The position numbers and the translations under genes were made by a program. A DNA stretch of 64,000 nt. Origin: Bradyrhizobium japonicum USDA 6 (GTDB lineage: Bacteria > Pseudomonadota > Alphaproteobacteria > Rhizobiales > Xanthobacteraceae). Each line of letters begins with the position of its first letter. The stretch's first letter is position 1. Positions 1 through 8,462 of this stretch are shown here, piece by piece. The stretch covers positions 6,379,001 to 6,443,000 of the forward strand of contig NC_017249.1 in the NCBI RefSeq assembly GCF_000284375.1. The letters are read 5' to 3'. The notes below the pieces were generated by a model. The model had not been told where the DNA came from, ran no database searches, and was given only the letters and a program-made list of their open reading frames with translations.

Positions 1-830
1 TCGCAGCGCAGCCAGATCCCGCTGACCGGGAAGCCGCCATAGCCGCGCCCCTCCGGGATGCCGGATTTCTCCAGCAGCGGCAGCGCACCGCCGCCGGCAC
101 CGATGAAGACGAATTTTGCGCGGACCGACCGCGTTTCGCCGCTCGCGGTGTCCCGCACTTCGACGCGCCACCGGCCGCCCTGCTCCCGGTCAAGACCGGT
201 GACGCAGCTGTTGTAGTGGACCGCGCAGCCCGGCTGGCTGACCAGATGCTTGACCAGCAGATGCGTCAACGAGCCGTAGTCGACGTCGGTGCCGGTGACG
301 ATCCGCGTTGCGGCAACCGGCTCGTCGCCTCCTCGTCCGTCCATCACCAGCGGCGCCCATTCGGCAATCTTGCTGGGATCCTCGGTATGCTCCATGCCCT
401 CATAGCAATGATGGGCCGACATCGCCTTGAACCGCTTCCGGAGAAATTCGACGTTCTCCGCGCCGTGCACGAAGCTCATGTGCGGCACCGGATGGATGAA
501 CGCTCGCGGATCCGCGATCGCTCCGCGCCCGATCAGGTAGGACCAGAACTGCCGGGACAGATCGAACTCCACGTTGACCTGGAGCGCCTTGGAGATGTCG
601 ATGCTGCCGTCGGGCCGCTGCGGCGTGTAGTTCATCTCGCAGTTCGCCGCGTGGCCGGTGCCGGCATTGTTCCAGGAGTCGGAGCTTTCCTGCGCGCAAT
701 CCCCGAGAATCTCATGCATCTGGATCGACAGAGAGGGCTCGAGCTCCTTGAGAAAGACGCCGAGGGTCGCGCTCATGATGCCGGCGCCAATGAGGACGAC
801 ATCGGTTTCGCGGTCGGAAGCTGCTGACAT
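1..830 (-). CDS. mqo: Malate:quinone oxidoreductase, N-terminal part (cut by window edge)
   Basis: This is the first ~276 residues of an FAD-dependent, membrane-associated malate:quinone oxidoreductase, which oxidises malate to oxaloacetate and passes electrons to the quinone pool. I translated the minus strand from the ATG at 830. It opens with a dinucleotide-binding motif (VVLIGAGIMSATLG, about residues 11-24), followed by the family stretch SWNNAGTGHAANCEMNYTP and, further on, GTDVDYGSLT and FVFIGAGGGALPLLEKSGIPEGRGYGGFPVSG split by a few residues of the same frame. The family is about 500 residues long, so the C-terminal half lies outside the window. A cupin gene ends 42 bases upstream, so the two may be co-transcribed. 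FumC, which makes malate, lies just beyond, which fits a TCA-cycle grouping. Confidence 0.95.
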   Translation of the reverse strand, partial: MSAASDRETDVVLIGAGIMSATLGVFLKELEPSLSIQMHEILGDCAQESSDSWNNAGTGHAANCEMNYTPQRPDGSIDISKALQVNVEFDLSRQFWSYLIGRGAIADPRAFIHPVPHMSFVHGAENVEFLRKRFKAMSAHHCYEGMEHTEDPSKIAEWAPLVMDGRGGDEPVAATRIVTGTDVDYGSLTHLLVKHLVSQPGCAVHYNSCVTGLDREQGGRWRVEVRDTASGETRSVRAKFVFIGAGGGALPLLEKSGIPEGRGYGGFPVSGIWLRC

Positions 831-872
831 GGCTTTTTCCTTGGTCGGGTGTTGCTGCTTTGGATGGTTCGA

Positions 873-1277
873 TCAGGCCCGGGCCGATTGCCGCGTCTTG
901 GCGCGGAACGGTACGTCCGCTCCCGGCCGCAGGATCACGTAGGCACGGCGCCAGGACGAATCGTCGGTCAATTTCCAGCTATGCCCCGAACCGGCGGTGT
1001 CTTCGGCCAGCAGGACGTTGCCGGGGTGGAGCAGGAAGTGGTGGCCGTCACGCGTCTGGAAATCGAGCGTTCCGCTCAGCGTGATCACCAGCTGCCGGAT
1101 CGGCGCGGTGTGCCAAGCGAACGCACCGCCCGATTCCGTTTCCTGAAAGGAGACGCTGACGGCATCGATCTTTCCGGTCAGGAAGTCGCCGCGCTGCCCC
1201 GGCTCCAGCTCGAGGACGCCTTCCTCGAAATGCGAGTTGTTGTCCTCTCCGGTCCATAGACGCACACAGCGGATCAT
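873..1277 (-). CDS. Small cupin-domain protein
   Basis: A 134-residue single-domain protein with a cupin-like beta-barrel pattern: AWHTAPIRQLVITLSGTLDF followed by LHPGNVLLAEDTAGSGHSW. Only part of the metal-binding His/Glu set of classical cupins is recognisable (the His of AWHTAP and the His of GSGHSW). The ATG at 1277 has a good ribosome binding site, AAGGAG, seven bases upstream. It lies between fumC and mqo on the same strand (67 bases after fumC, 42 before mqo), so it is probably expressed with them. The substrate is unknown. It could be a small-molecule-binding protein or an isomerase-like enzyme of central metabolism. Confidence 0.8.
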   Translation of the reverse strand: MIRCVRLWTGEDNNSHFEEGVLELEPGQRGDFLTGKIDAVSVSFQETESGGAFAWHTAPIRQLVITLSGTLDFQTRDGHHFLLHPGNVLLAEDTAGSGHSWKLTDDSSWRRAYVILRPGADVPFRAKTRQSARA

Positions 1278-1344
1278 CGGATCTCTCCTTGCATAGTGGA
1301 TGCGTCGCCTGTCTGACGCACCGGATCATTGTCGACGCCCCTCT

Positions 1345-2781
1345 TCAGCCGGCGCTCGCGCCGATCGAGAGCGGCACCTTGATCTCGGCCACATAGGGCT
1401 TGACCATCTTGGCGGGATCCACGATGCGGTCGAACTCCGGCTCGGTCACGAAACCGAGCTTGAGCGCCGCCGACTTCAGCGTGAGATCGTTGTCCATCGC
1501 ATAGTGCGCGATCCGCGACGCCCTGTCGTAGCCGATCACGGGCGCCAGCGCCGTCACGAGCATCAGCGATCTCTCGACATACTCCTTGATCTTCTTGTGG
1601 TTCGGCTCGGTGCCCTCGACGAGGAAGGTGCGGAAGTTGGTGCAACCATCGGTCAGGATGGTGATGGACTGCGCGAGGTTGTGGATGATCAGCGGCTTGT
1701 AGACGTTCATTTCCAGATAGCCGCCAGCTCCGCCGAACCCGACGGCGACGTCGTTCGCCATCACCTGCACGGCGATCATCGTCAGCGCTTCGGCCTGCGT
1801 CGGGTTGACCTTGCCCGGCATGATCGACGAACCCGGCTCGTTCTCGGGAATCAGCAATTCGGCGAAGCCCGCGCGCGGGCCGCAGGACATCAGACGGATG
1901 TCGTTCGCGATCTTGTAGAGCGACCCCGCGAGCGTGCGGAGCGTGCCGGATAGCTGCACCAGCGCATCATGCGCACCCTGGACGGCAAACTTGTTCGGTG
2001 CGCTGACGAAGGGCAGCCCAGTCAGCCGCGCGATTTCCGCGGCGACGGCCTCGGCGAAGCCCGGCGCGGCATTGATGCCGGTGCCGACGGCCGTGCCGCC
2101 CAGGGCGAGCCGGACGACGCCCTTGAGCGCGTCGTCGATGCGCGCCAGATCGTCGGCGAGCATTCCGGCGTAGCCTGACCATTCCTGCCCGAGCGTCAGG
2201 GGCGTCGCGTCCTGCATGTGGGTTCGGCCGATCTTGACGACGTCGTCCCACTGGCTCGATTTTGCCGCGATTGCGTCGTGCAACGCCTCGACCGCGGGAA
2301 CGAGCCGCTGGGTTACGTTCATCGCGGCTGCGATGTACATGGCCGAGGGAAAGCTGTCGTTTGACGATTGCGACATATTGACGTGATCGTTCGGGTGAAC
2401 CGGGTGCTTGCTCCCGAGCGGCGTGCCCGCGAGCTGGCAGCATCGGTTCGAAATCACCTCGTTCACGTTCATGTTGAACTGCGTTCCACTGCCGGTCATC
2501 CAGACGTGAAGCGGAAACATCTCCTGATGCTGGCCGGAGAGGATCTCGTCGCAGACATGCGCAATCAGCTTGTGGAGCTTGCCGTCGAGACGGCCTCCGG
2601 CGCAATTGGCGTTCGCGGCTGCTTTTTTCAGGATCGCGTAGGACTGGATCATTTCGCGCGGCATCAGGTCCTTGCCGATGCTGAAATGCTCGAGCGAACG
2701 TTGCGTCTGCGCCCCCCAGAGCTTGTCCGCGGCAACGTCCACTTCACCCAGGCTGTCCGTCTCTTTGCGAAGGTGGCTCAT
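1345..2781 (-). CDS. fumC: Class II fumarate hydratase
   Basis: A 478-residue protein of the iron-independent fumarase family, which interconverts fumarate and malate in the TCA cycle as a cytosolic homotetramer. The superfamily signature [13 protein letters not shown] is at about residues 317-329 with the catalytic SS loop, the catalytic-site His is in [10 protein letters not shown] (H188), and the substrate-binding [14 protein letters not shown] is at about 97-109. I chose the ATG at 2781 because it begins [14 protein letters not shown] as in other FumC proteins and is preceded by AAGAGG five bases upstream. The open frame continues 37 codons further upstream but without family similarity. 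It is followed on the same strand by the cupin gene and mqo, together a fumarate-to-oxaloacetate set. Confidence 0.96.
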   Translation of the reverse strand: MSHLRKETDSLGEVDVAADKLWGAQTQRSLEHFSIGKDLMPREMIQSYAILKKAAANANCAGGRLDGKLHKLIAHVCDEILSGQHQEMFPLHVWMTGSGTQFNMNVNEVISNRCCQLAGTPLGSKHPVHPNDHVNMSQSSNDSFPSAMYIAAAMNVTQRLVPAVEALHDAIAAKSSQWDDVVKIGRTHMQDATPLTLGQEWSGYAGMLADDLARIDDALKGVVRLALGGTAVGTGINAAPGFAEAVAAEIARLTGLPFVSAPNKFAVQGAHDALVQLSGTLRTLAGSLYKIANDIRLMSCGPRAGFAELLIPENEPGSSIMPGKVNPTQAEALTMIAVQVMANDVAVGFGGAGGYLEMNVYKPLIIHNLAQSITILTDGCTNFRTFLVEGTEPNHKKIKEYVERSLMLVTALAPVIGYDRASRIAHYAMDNDLTLKSAALKLGFVTEPEFDRIVDPAKMVKPYVAEIKVPLSIGASAG

Positions 2782-2945
2782 CCGTGCCTCTTGGCAGTTG
2801 ACGTCGAAACGCCATCTTGGCGCTGTGGGAAAGTGTAGGCACCGCATGACGGGCACGCTTCCTTGAATGAACGTCCTTTTGCCGAATGGCATGGTGCGCG
2901 CTCCGCACCGTCAACGAGCGAAATCACGGGACCTGGATCGACGGT

Positions 2946-3611
2946 TCAGTTTCGCAGCTGTGGCCGGCAGAGCCAAAGAACGCACACCGACGATGCGATC
3001 GGCAAGACAAGGCTCCAGGCGTTCAGCCATTTCGTCACGCAGGCCCCGATGGCGGCCCCCGACAGGAACATCAGGCAGACCAGAAGCATGATCACGGTGC
3101 CGCGCGCCGCATCGCGATCGGACGCAACTGATTGATCGAGGGCACGGAGCATGTTGCCGGTGACGGTGACGGTGAGATATGTCCAGCGCTCGACCTGCCT
3201 GAAGCTGGCCGATTGCAGCGCTGCGCCGAAGGAGATTCCGAGGATCGTGATCATGTCCGGAATCCGATGAAACAACAGCAACACTGCGACCAGGCAGACG
3301 ATCTCTCCGGCGAGGCAGAGCAGCGGCGACTTGAGGCGGATTGCCAGCGATGCGCCGAGCAGAAAGGCGGCAAGCGGAAGAAGATGATGGGTTGCCTGCC
3401 GCCATTGCCCGGACATGGCGTCGATGCCGAGGAAAATGACATTGCCGGTTTGCGAGCTTGCGAACACGCCGCCGAGCGAGAGCCATGTAAAGGCGTCGAG
3501 AAAGCCGCCCGTCATGCTCAGAAGAGACGCCACGAGAACCGATCGCTCCGGAGCATGGACGACGCGCGCCGCCTCGGCGACCGGTTCCGGAGATACGGCT
3601 TGCATCGCCAT
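2946..3611 (-). CDS. DUF1275 (YoaK-family) membrane protein
   Basis: A 221-residue polytopic inner-membrane protein with six or seven hydrophobic segments. It contains the family patterns LLSMTGGFLDAFTWLSLGG and FASSQTGNVIFLGI (about residues 29-64) and, near the middle, FGAALQSASFR followed by TYLTVTVTGNMLR. These are characteristic of YoaK/DUF1275 proteins, whose function is unknown, although a transport role is often suggested. The start lies 18 bases after the fdhD stop, so the two are probably translated from one message. Two ATG codons (3611 and 3605) are possible starts and neither has a strong ribosome binding site, which fits coupling to fdhD. Confidence 0.88.
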   Translation of the reverse strand: MAMQAVSPEPVAEAARVVHAPERSVLVASLLSMTGGFLDAFTWLSLGGVFASSQTGNVIFLGIDAMSGQWRQATHHLLPLAAFLLGASLAIRLKSPLLCLAGEIVCLVAVLLLFHRIPDMITILGISFGAALQSASFRQVERWTYLTVTVTGNMLRALDQSVASDRDAARGTVIMLLVCLMFLSGAAIGACVTKWLNAWSLVLPIASSVCVLWLCRPQLRN

Positions 3612-3629
3612 GTGCGCCCGCCCGCGAGA

Positions 3630-4466
3630 TCAGCCGCCGGCGTGCGTTGCGGCCTCGTCCGGCAGCAGAACGCGACGCGGGTGCGTGAATACGCCGTATC
3701 CGTCATCGCGCGCGATCGCCAGCAGCGTGATCCCCGCTTCATCCGCGGCCTTGATCGCGAGTGCGGTGGGTGCGGATACGGCCACGATGACCGGTGCGCC
3801 GAGCATCGCCGCTTTCTGCACCATCTCGACCGAAACGCGGCTCGTCAGCAGCACGGCGCCATCGCACGCCGATCTCCCCTCGCGTACGATCGCGCCGGCG
3901 AGCTTGTCGAGCGCATTGTGCCGGCCGACGTCCTCTCTGACCAGGCCGATGCCGGCCCGCGGATGCCAGAAGGCCGCCGCGTGGACGGCCCGCGTTTGCT
4001 GATTCAGAATTTGGCGCGGAGAAAGGGCCTGCATGGCGCCCAGCAGGTCGCGCGCGTGAAAAACGATGCCCCGGCCCTTCACCCGCGCCGGCGCACGGCG
4101 AGCCTGTTCGAGGCTCTCGATGCCGCATAGCCCGCAGCCAACGGGGCCGCTGATGGTTCGGCGCCGTGCGGCCAAGGATGCCGCGCGGTCGCCATCGAGC
4201 CACATCCGAACCTCGACGCCGAGATCGTTGGGGATCAGCTCGATGCTGCTGATCTCGCTCACGCGTTCGACGATGGCCTCGGTGAGGCTGAAGCCGATGC
4301 CGAAATCCTCCAGATCTCCCGGCGTGCCCATCATCACCGCCTGGGTCGAGCCGTTATAGGTGAGCGCGATCGCGGTCTCCTCGGCAACCAGCCGCGAGGT
4401 CGACTTGGTCTGACCGCCGCGCCAGGCAATCTCCCAATGCCGGGTGAATGTCGAGCCTTTCGCCAT
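3630..4466 (-). CDS. fdhD: Formate dehydrogenase accessory sulfurtransferase FdhD
   Basis: A 278-residue cytosolic sulfur-carrier protein needed to make active molybdenum/tungsten formate dehydrogenases; it transfers sulfur from a cysteine desulfurase to the molybdenum cofactor. The conserved pair of cysteines is visible in GPVGCGLCGIESL (C111 and C114). Other family blocks are GTPGDLEDFGIGFSLTE (about 48-64) and GLVREDVGRHNALDKL. The ATG at 4466 lies just past the stop of the HdeD-like gene (4470), suggesting coupling. No formate dehydrogenase subunits are in the window, so the enzyme it serves must be encoded elsewhere. Confidence 0.95.
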   Translation of the reverse strand: MAKGSTFTRHWEIAWRGGQTKSTSRLVAEETAIALTYNGSTQAVMMGTPGDLEDFGIGFSLTEAIVERVSEISSIELIPNDLGVEVRMWLDGDRAASLAARRRTISGPVGCGLCGIESLEQARRAPARVKGRGIVFHARDLLGAMQALSPRQILNQQTRAVHAAAFWHPRAGIGLVREDVGRHNALDKLAGAIVREGRSACDGAVLLTSRVSVEMVQKAAMLGAPVIVAVSAPTALAIKAADEAGITLLAIARDDGYGVFTHPRRVLLPDEAATHAGG

Positions 4467-4469
4467 GAC

Positions 4470-5069
4470 TCATACCGTCGCCGGCTGGGACGAATGGCGC
4501 GACGCGCGGGTCTTGAGCGCGATCCCGAATGCGATGAATCCCCAACCCTGGAAGATTAGGTCGACGACCAGCATCACACCAAGCAGCCACAAACCGATGG
4601 CGGGCCAAGCCGCAACCAGCATGACACCGACGCAGAAGGTCAGGACGCCCGCAGCCACGATCCAACGCCAGCCCGCGGCCGGCCGGATATGGAACCCGGC
4701 CCAGATCCTTATCACCCCGGCTACGACCAGGAAGGCGCACACTGCGAGAGACAGCGTGAACGAAGCCAGGATCGGATCGTAGAGTATGATGGCCCCGGCG
4801 GCCGCATAGACGATCCCGGCCAGCAGCCAAAGCAGGAACCCCCGCAAGCCGCGCACTGAAAACGCGTGCACGATCTGGAAAATGCCGGCGACCGCCATGG
4901 TGGCGCCGATCACCAGTACGGACGCGAGGGTCGCCGCCATCAGATTGGCAGATGCAACACCGCCGAGGATCAGTTCGCCGACACCCAGCGCAACGAACCA
5001 GCCCCATTTTCCGGTGATGGCGTGAATGGCCCATCCGAGCGAGGCCTTCGAGTTCGACATGTCCGTCAT
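4470..5069 (-). CDS. HdeD/DUF308-family membrane protein
   Basis: A 199-residue inner-membrane protein made of six hydrophobic segments in three hairpins, with DUF308 repeats such as VLVIGATMAVAGIFQIVHAF and FLVVAGVIRIWAGF. HdeD homologues are linked to acid and general stress resistance in enterobacteria; here the exact role is unknown. The start at 5069 (MTDMSNSKAS) has AAGGG about eight bases upstream, whereas the longer open frame (25 more codons) has no family similarity. It is followed closely by fdhD. A short dyad (GATCCG-7-CGGATC) lies about 100 bases upstream. Confidence 0.88.
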   Translation of the reverse strand: MTDMSNSKASLGWAIHAITGKWGWFVALGVGELILGGVASANLMAATLASVLVIGATMAVAGIFQIVHAFSVRGLRGFLLWLLAGIVYAAAGAIILYDPILASFTLSLAVCAFLVVAGVIRIWAGFHIRPAAGWRWIVAAGVLTFCVGVMLVAAWPAIGLWLLGVMLVVDLIFQGWGFIAFGIALKTRASRHSSQPATV

Positions 5070-5170
5070 GGCTTGACCCTTGTTCGCACAACCGATCCGC
5101 AGATCATGAATAGGGCAAGCGTATCGAGATCTGTCCCAAGTCATCTTTCGAGGACGCAGCGATATTATTT

Positions 5171-5189
5171 GATCCGCACGATACGGATC
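5171..5189. promoter_or_regulatory. Short dyad upstream of the HdeD-like gene
   Basis: GATCCG and CGGATC form a 6-bp inverted repeat separated by seven bases. It sits between the stop of the histidine-kinase-like gene and the HdeD-like start. It could be an operator or a weak terminator; there is no T-run, so neither reading is firm. Confidence 0.3.
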
Positions 5190-5207
5190 GTTGCGCGAGA
5201 TTCGCGA

Positions 5208-5831
5208 CTAGCGCGGGATGGTCACGACGGTTCTGAACCCGTCGGGGCCGCCGCGGACGTCGACGGTCCCGTGCAGACGCGCCGCAAGCGTCTCGACGAT
5301 GGAGCGGTTCTCTTCCCGGTACCGACTTTCGTCAGACGAGCCGTTGTCCGTGATGCTGCACGCAACCGACGTCGCCGTGAGCCACACTTCGAGACGAACG
5401 GCGCCTGCTCCGCAGTGGGACACGTGGCGCACCGCACCGGTGATCAGTTCGAAGACGATTATCCCCAGCAGCCAGCAGCGCTCAGAGCTCATCTGCAGCG
5501 GATGCAGCAGCAGCGAGAGCGCAATACCCTTGTCTTCGAGGCTCGAGCGGCTGATCGAGCGGCACAATTGCTTAAGATAGGCCGCCAGATCGACGGTGGT
5601 GGTGAACTGCGGCATTTGCAGCGCATGGTGAAGTTGCGCGTGACCTTCCAGCCGATCCTGCACGGAAGCGAGGGTCGCCCTCGCTTCGATGCCGTCGCAA
5701 CGATCAGCCGCCTGCGCCACCAGATCAATGGCCGAGGCGAGCTCGTCGTCGATCCGATGCGCGAGCTCACGCAGCAGCAGGCGCTCCGCCTTGACGCCGC
5801 CATCCGGCAGGAGTTCCGAGAGGCTGCTCAT
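5208..5831 (-). CDS. Short orphan histidine-kinase-like protein (no sensor domain)
   Basis: A 207-residue soluble protein with two parts. An N-terminal helix pair holds LLRELAHRIDDELASAI (about residues 18-34), which resembles the phosphoacceptor region of HWE/HisKA_2 kinases with a possible phospho-His in AHR. A C-terminal GHKL ATPase-like half holds an N-box-like stretch IVFELITGAVRHVSHCGAG (about 124-142), a CSITDNGSSDES segment where a G1 box would be, and a final GGPDGFRTVVTIP. No input domain or membrane segment is present. The dps gene ends 38 bases upstream on the same strand, so the two may form a unit. It might be a phosphotransferase or a general-stress signalling partner; the partner is unknown. 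Confidence 0.72.
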   Translation of the reverse strand: MSSLSELLPDGGVKAERLLLRELAHRIDDELASAIDLVAQAADRCDGIEARATLASVQDRLEGHAQLHHALQMPQFTTTVDLAAYLKQLCRSISRSSLEDKGIALSLLLHPLQMSSERCWLLGIIVFELITGAVRHVSHCGAGAVRLEVWLTATSVACSITDNGSSDESRYREENRSIVETLAARLHGTVDVRGGPDGFRTVVTIPR

Positions 5832-5869
5832 CCTTCACCCGCCTCCCGGCCCAATGGCGTGCTTTGCAC

Positions 5870-6370
5870 TTACGAGTTCTGGCCGCTTCGGCCGGTCTCG
5901 TAGAGGAACCAGATGCGGCGTTCCGTTTCGTCGATCCAGTTTTCCAGGACGCTCGCGGTGGCGACATCGCCGTATTCGTCGCAGAGCTCGTGGACCCGGC
6001 GCATTTCCCGCGTCAGCTGCTGGTTGTCGCTGCGCAGCTCGGCGAGCATATCCTGCGGGTCGACATAGTCGGCATCATTGTCGAGAATGCGCTGCTCGCG
6101 CGAGATATGGCCGATCGAGCGTAGCGTCGTGCCGCCGATCTTGCGTGCGCGTTCGGCGATGTCGTCAGTCATGGCGAAGATCTGGTCGGCCTGCTCGTCA
6201 AGCATAAGGTGGTAGTCGCGAAAGTGGCTGCCCGACACGTGCCAGTGGAAGTTCTTGGTCTTCAGGTAGAGCGCAAAGACGTCGGCAAGCAGCGCTCTCA
6301 GCGCGGCTGGAACGTCCCGGTTCGCATTCGCTCCGAGATCCGTCGGGCTTTGGAGGTCTGCTTTGGTCAT
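5870..6370 (-). CDS. dps: Dps-family DNA-binding ferritin-like protein
   Basis: A 166-residue Dps/ferritin-like protein that stores iron in a dodecamer, uses hydrogen peroxide as oxidant and protects DNA in stress. Family features are LYLKTKNFHWHVSGSHFRDY followed by HLMLDEQADQIF and DDIAERARKIGG, which carry the inter-subunit ferroxidase residues. The start at 6370 (MTKADLQ) has AAGG ten bases upstream; another ATG three codons earlier overlaps that site and is less likely. Neighbours are a kinase-like gene downstream and a cytochrome b561/catalase pair upstream, a peroxide-stress grouping. Confidence 0.93.
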   Translation of the reverse strand: MTKADLQSPTDLGANANRDVPAALRALLADVFALYLKTKNFHWHVSGSHFRDYHLMLDEQADQIFAMTDDIAERARKIGGTTLRSIGHISREQRILDNDADYVDPQDMLAELRSDNQQLTREMRRVHELCDEYGDVATASVLENWIDETERRIWFLYETGRSGQNS

Positions 6371-6492
6371 GGTCGGCATCCTTGTTGGAGGTTGGAAACA
6401 TCTACTGCTCGGTGCGCGAGGAATCTTTCCAGCGCGAAAGGTCCTTTTTGGATCGCACGCCTGCGAGGGGCGCCCGCCGGCGCGCAGCAGGT

Positions 6493-7056
6493 TCATTTCG
6501 TTTGGGTCACCCTGTCCCGCAGCGATAGAAGCGACATTGATGCGAATACGCCATCGCGACGGATCAATGCGTGGAACAGCCCCGCCGCCAGATGCAGCAG
6601 CACGAGGGCAAAGAACGCGAAACCCAGATAGACGTGGGCATTCCAGAGCAGCGTGTGCATCAGGTCGCTCTGCGGCAGCAGCGCGGGAATTCGGATCCCG
6701 CCATACAGGACGACCGGATAGGCCGCAGCCCAGAGCATGCCGAGACCGAGCAACGGCATGACGATCATGAGGCCATACAGGAGCTGATGCGACAATCTTG
6801 CTCCAAACTTCATGGGTCTCGAAAGATCGGCCGGCAATGGCGGCGCACCGTAATGCAGTCGGAACGCCAGCCTGATCAGAACGAGGACCAGCAGAATGAC
6901 GCCGATCGTCTTGTGGACCAGGATGAGCGGCAGATATTTCGGCGCTACGGTGGAGACCATGCCGACGCCAATGAACAGCATGGCGAGGATGCAGACCGCC
7001 ATCAGCCAGTGCAGAACGCGCTGGATCAGGGCAAAACGATGAGGAGCGCTGGTCAT
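6493..7056 (-). CDS. Cytochrome b561-family protein
   Basis: A 187-residue four-helix inner-membrane di-heme cytochrome of the bacterial b561 type, moving electrons between quinol and a periplasmic acceptor or quenching superoxide. Candidate heme-ligand histidines lie in helix 1 (VLHWLM, H16), helix 2 (LVHKTIG, H48) and helices 3-4 (NAHVYLG, H141; LVLLHLAAG, H155). The ATG at 7056 overlaps the stop of the upstream catalase-family gene by the four bases ATGA, so the two are translationally coupled. That supports a joint role in which the cytochrome feeds electrons to, or protects alongside, the membrane-anchored peroxidase. Confidence 0.9.
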   Translation of the reverse strand: MTSAPHRFALIQRVLHWLMAVCILAMLFIGVGMVSTVAPKYLPLILVHKTIGVILLVLVLIRLAFRLHYGAPPLPADLSRPMKFGARLSHQLLYGLMIVMPLLGLGMLWAAAYPVVLYGGIRIPALLPQSDLMHTLLWNAHVYLGFAFFALVLLHLAAGLFHALIRRDGVFASMSLLSLRDRVTQTK

Positions 7057-8105
7057 GGCTTGGCGGCCTCGGTTCGCGGGTAGTCCCTGGCTTCGGCCGC
7101 GCGCAGATCGTAGGATTTGCGGTAGACCGATGAGCGTGCCGCCGGGAACGGATCGTCCGACACCCGGATTCCCTGCGGCAGGACGGTCGGATCGAAATTG
7201 ATGTCGCGGCATGGTCCATCGCGCTCCGGCTCGATCCGCTGCACGATCAGCGTTCCGACCTCCACCTTGCGACGGTTCTCCGGCCAGGCCTTGCTCGGGT
7301 CCGCGGTCGGATCACCGGGATCGGCGACGGTCGTGACCATGGTCCAGCGTTGCGGGCCGGCCGTGCGGACCCGCTCCACGATCTCCTGCTCGAGAAAATC
7401 CGGGCCGCGTTTTTCAAGATCGGCTTGCGAGACCGGCACGCCCTTCGCCATCGGCACCAGCGACCATCGCACCGCCCGCTCGCCGCCCTTCGCGTCCGTG
7501 AAGATGAAGCTGTTGAGGCCGTTGTAGAAATCCTCGGCATAGCTCGTGGTCCAGGGCGCCGTCTTGGCCCAAGCCGCGAAGGGGCCGAATTCCGGGTTGG
7601 CCTGAATGAACGCCTTCATCGCCTCCGGATCCTTCTTGCCGGATGCGATCAGCAGATCGTGAAATGCTTGCGGCGTGGAAACCGCAAAGAACGGCGGGTT
7701 GATCATCGCCATGCGCCACTCTTCGCCGTCTGCCGTCGTGATCTGCAATCCGAGGCCGCGGACGCGCACGGTCGCATCGACCGCGTTCGGATCGGCCGTG
7801 CCGAGATTGAAACGGCCCAAGGCCGGATAGTGCCCCTGCGCGAAGACCTTTGCCTTCGAGAGCTCCGCACCGTTTCCATTCGCCTCAAACGTCCCGGTGA
7901 AGCAGATTCCCTTGGCATGATTTCGCCGATGCCCGAGCGGCGGGCCGCTCGGAGGCGTCAGCGCAGCGATCATCCGTTCCGGCGTCAGACGCCCCGACGA
8001 GAGCCATCCCGCAGTGTATGCGAAGGCAACCGCGCCGCCGCCCACCACGGCCGCAATCAGGACGAGGGACCCAAGCCCCGAACGTGGTAGCTTGCCTTGA
8101 TTCAT
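7053..8105 (-). CDS. Membrane-anchored catalase-family (SrpA-type) peroxidase
   Basis: A 350-residue small catalase-related heme peroxidase. An N-terminal hydrophobic segment (about residues 11-31) anchors or exports it. The catalase core follows: RRNHAKGICFTGTFEANGNG with the probable distal His at H63, then GRFNLGTADPNAVDATVRVRG split over the conserved region, and AMINPPFFAVSTPQAF. The length matches SrpA-type enzymes rather than full-size catalases (about 480-750 residues). It is coupled by ATGA to the cytochrome b561 gene. Physiological substrates may be hydrogen peroxide or organic peroxides in the periplasm. The ATG at 8105 begins MNQGKLPRSG; upstream sequence in frame shows no similarity. 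Confidence 0.92.
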   Translation of the reverse strand: MNQGKLPRSGLGSLVLIAAVVGGGAVAFAYTAGWLSSGRLTPERMIAALTPPSGPPLGHRRNHAKGICFTGTFEANGNGAELSKAKVFAQGHYPALGRFNLGTADPNAVDATVRVRGLGLQITTADGEEWRMAMINPPFFAVSTPQAFHDLLIASGKKDPEAMKAFIQANPEFGPFAAWAKTAPWTTSYAEDFYNGLNSFIFTDAKGGERAVRWSLVPMAKGVPVSQADLEKRGPDFLEQEIVERVRTAGPQRWTMVTTVADPGDPTADPSKAWPENRRKVEVGTLIVQRIEPERDGPCRDINFDPTVLPQGIRVSDDPFPAARSSVYRKSYDLRAAEARDYPRTEAAKP

Positions 8106-8462
8106 CCGGTCTCCTTTGCGATGCGCAGACCGCCGGCGATCGGGTGCGCGCGACGCTCTTTCGACCGACGCAGCTTCCTTGTAGCCGGCGGCCAGGGCCC
8201 GATCTTTTCGAACCCACCGCCAATTTCGCGAAGGCACGCCGGAGCTGTCTTCCGCGTTCGCCGGACCCGGATCCGGCTTCGGGCATTCTCGAAATTTTTC
8301 GTGCTATTTGACAATCGATCGTGATGCCCGAAAAGACCCACCCTGCGCCCCGCCCTATTCCAGATGCGCTTCGCACGATGGCCGCGGTCGACTCCCGAAC
8401 GATGGACCGTGTCGCGACGGGGCCGCCAGCGCCGCAAAGGCTGGAATGCGATTGGGAATCGA
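8106..8462. other. Divergent intergenic region, no gene seen
   Basis: This 357-base gap separates the catalase-family gene (minus) from the SDR gene (plus) and should hold promoters for both. A TTGACA box is present at 8308-8313 but I see no matching -10 element at the right distance. No convincing small gene was found. Confidence 0.4.

Noticed and set aside
3132..4130. A 332-codon plus-strand frame opposite DUF1275 and fdhD
   Set aside because: It spans two well-supported minus-strand genes and has no recognisable features.
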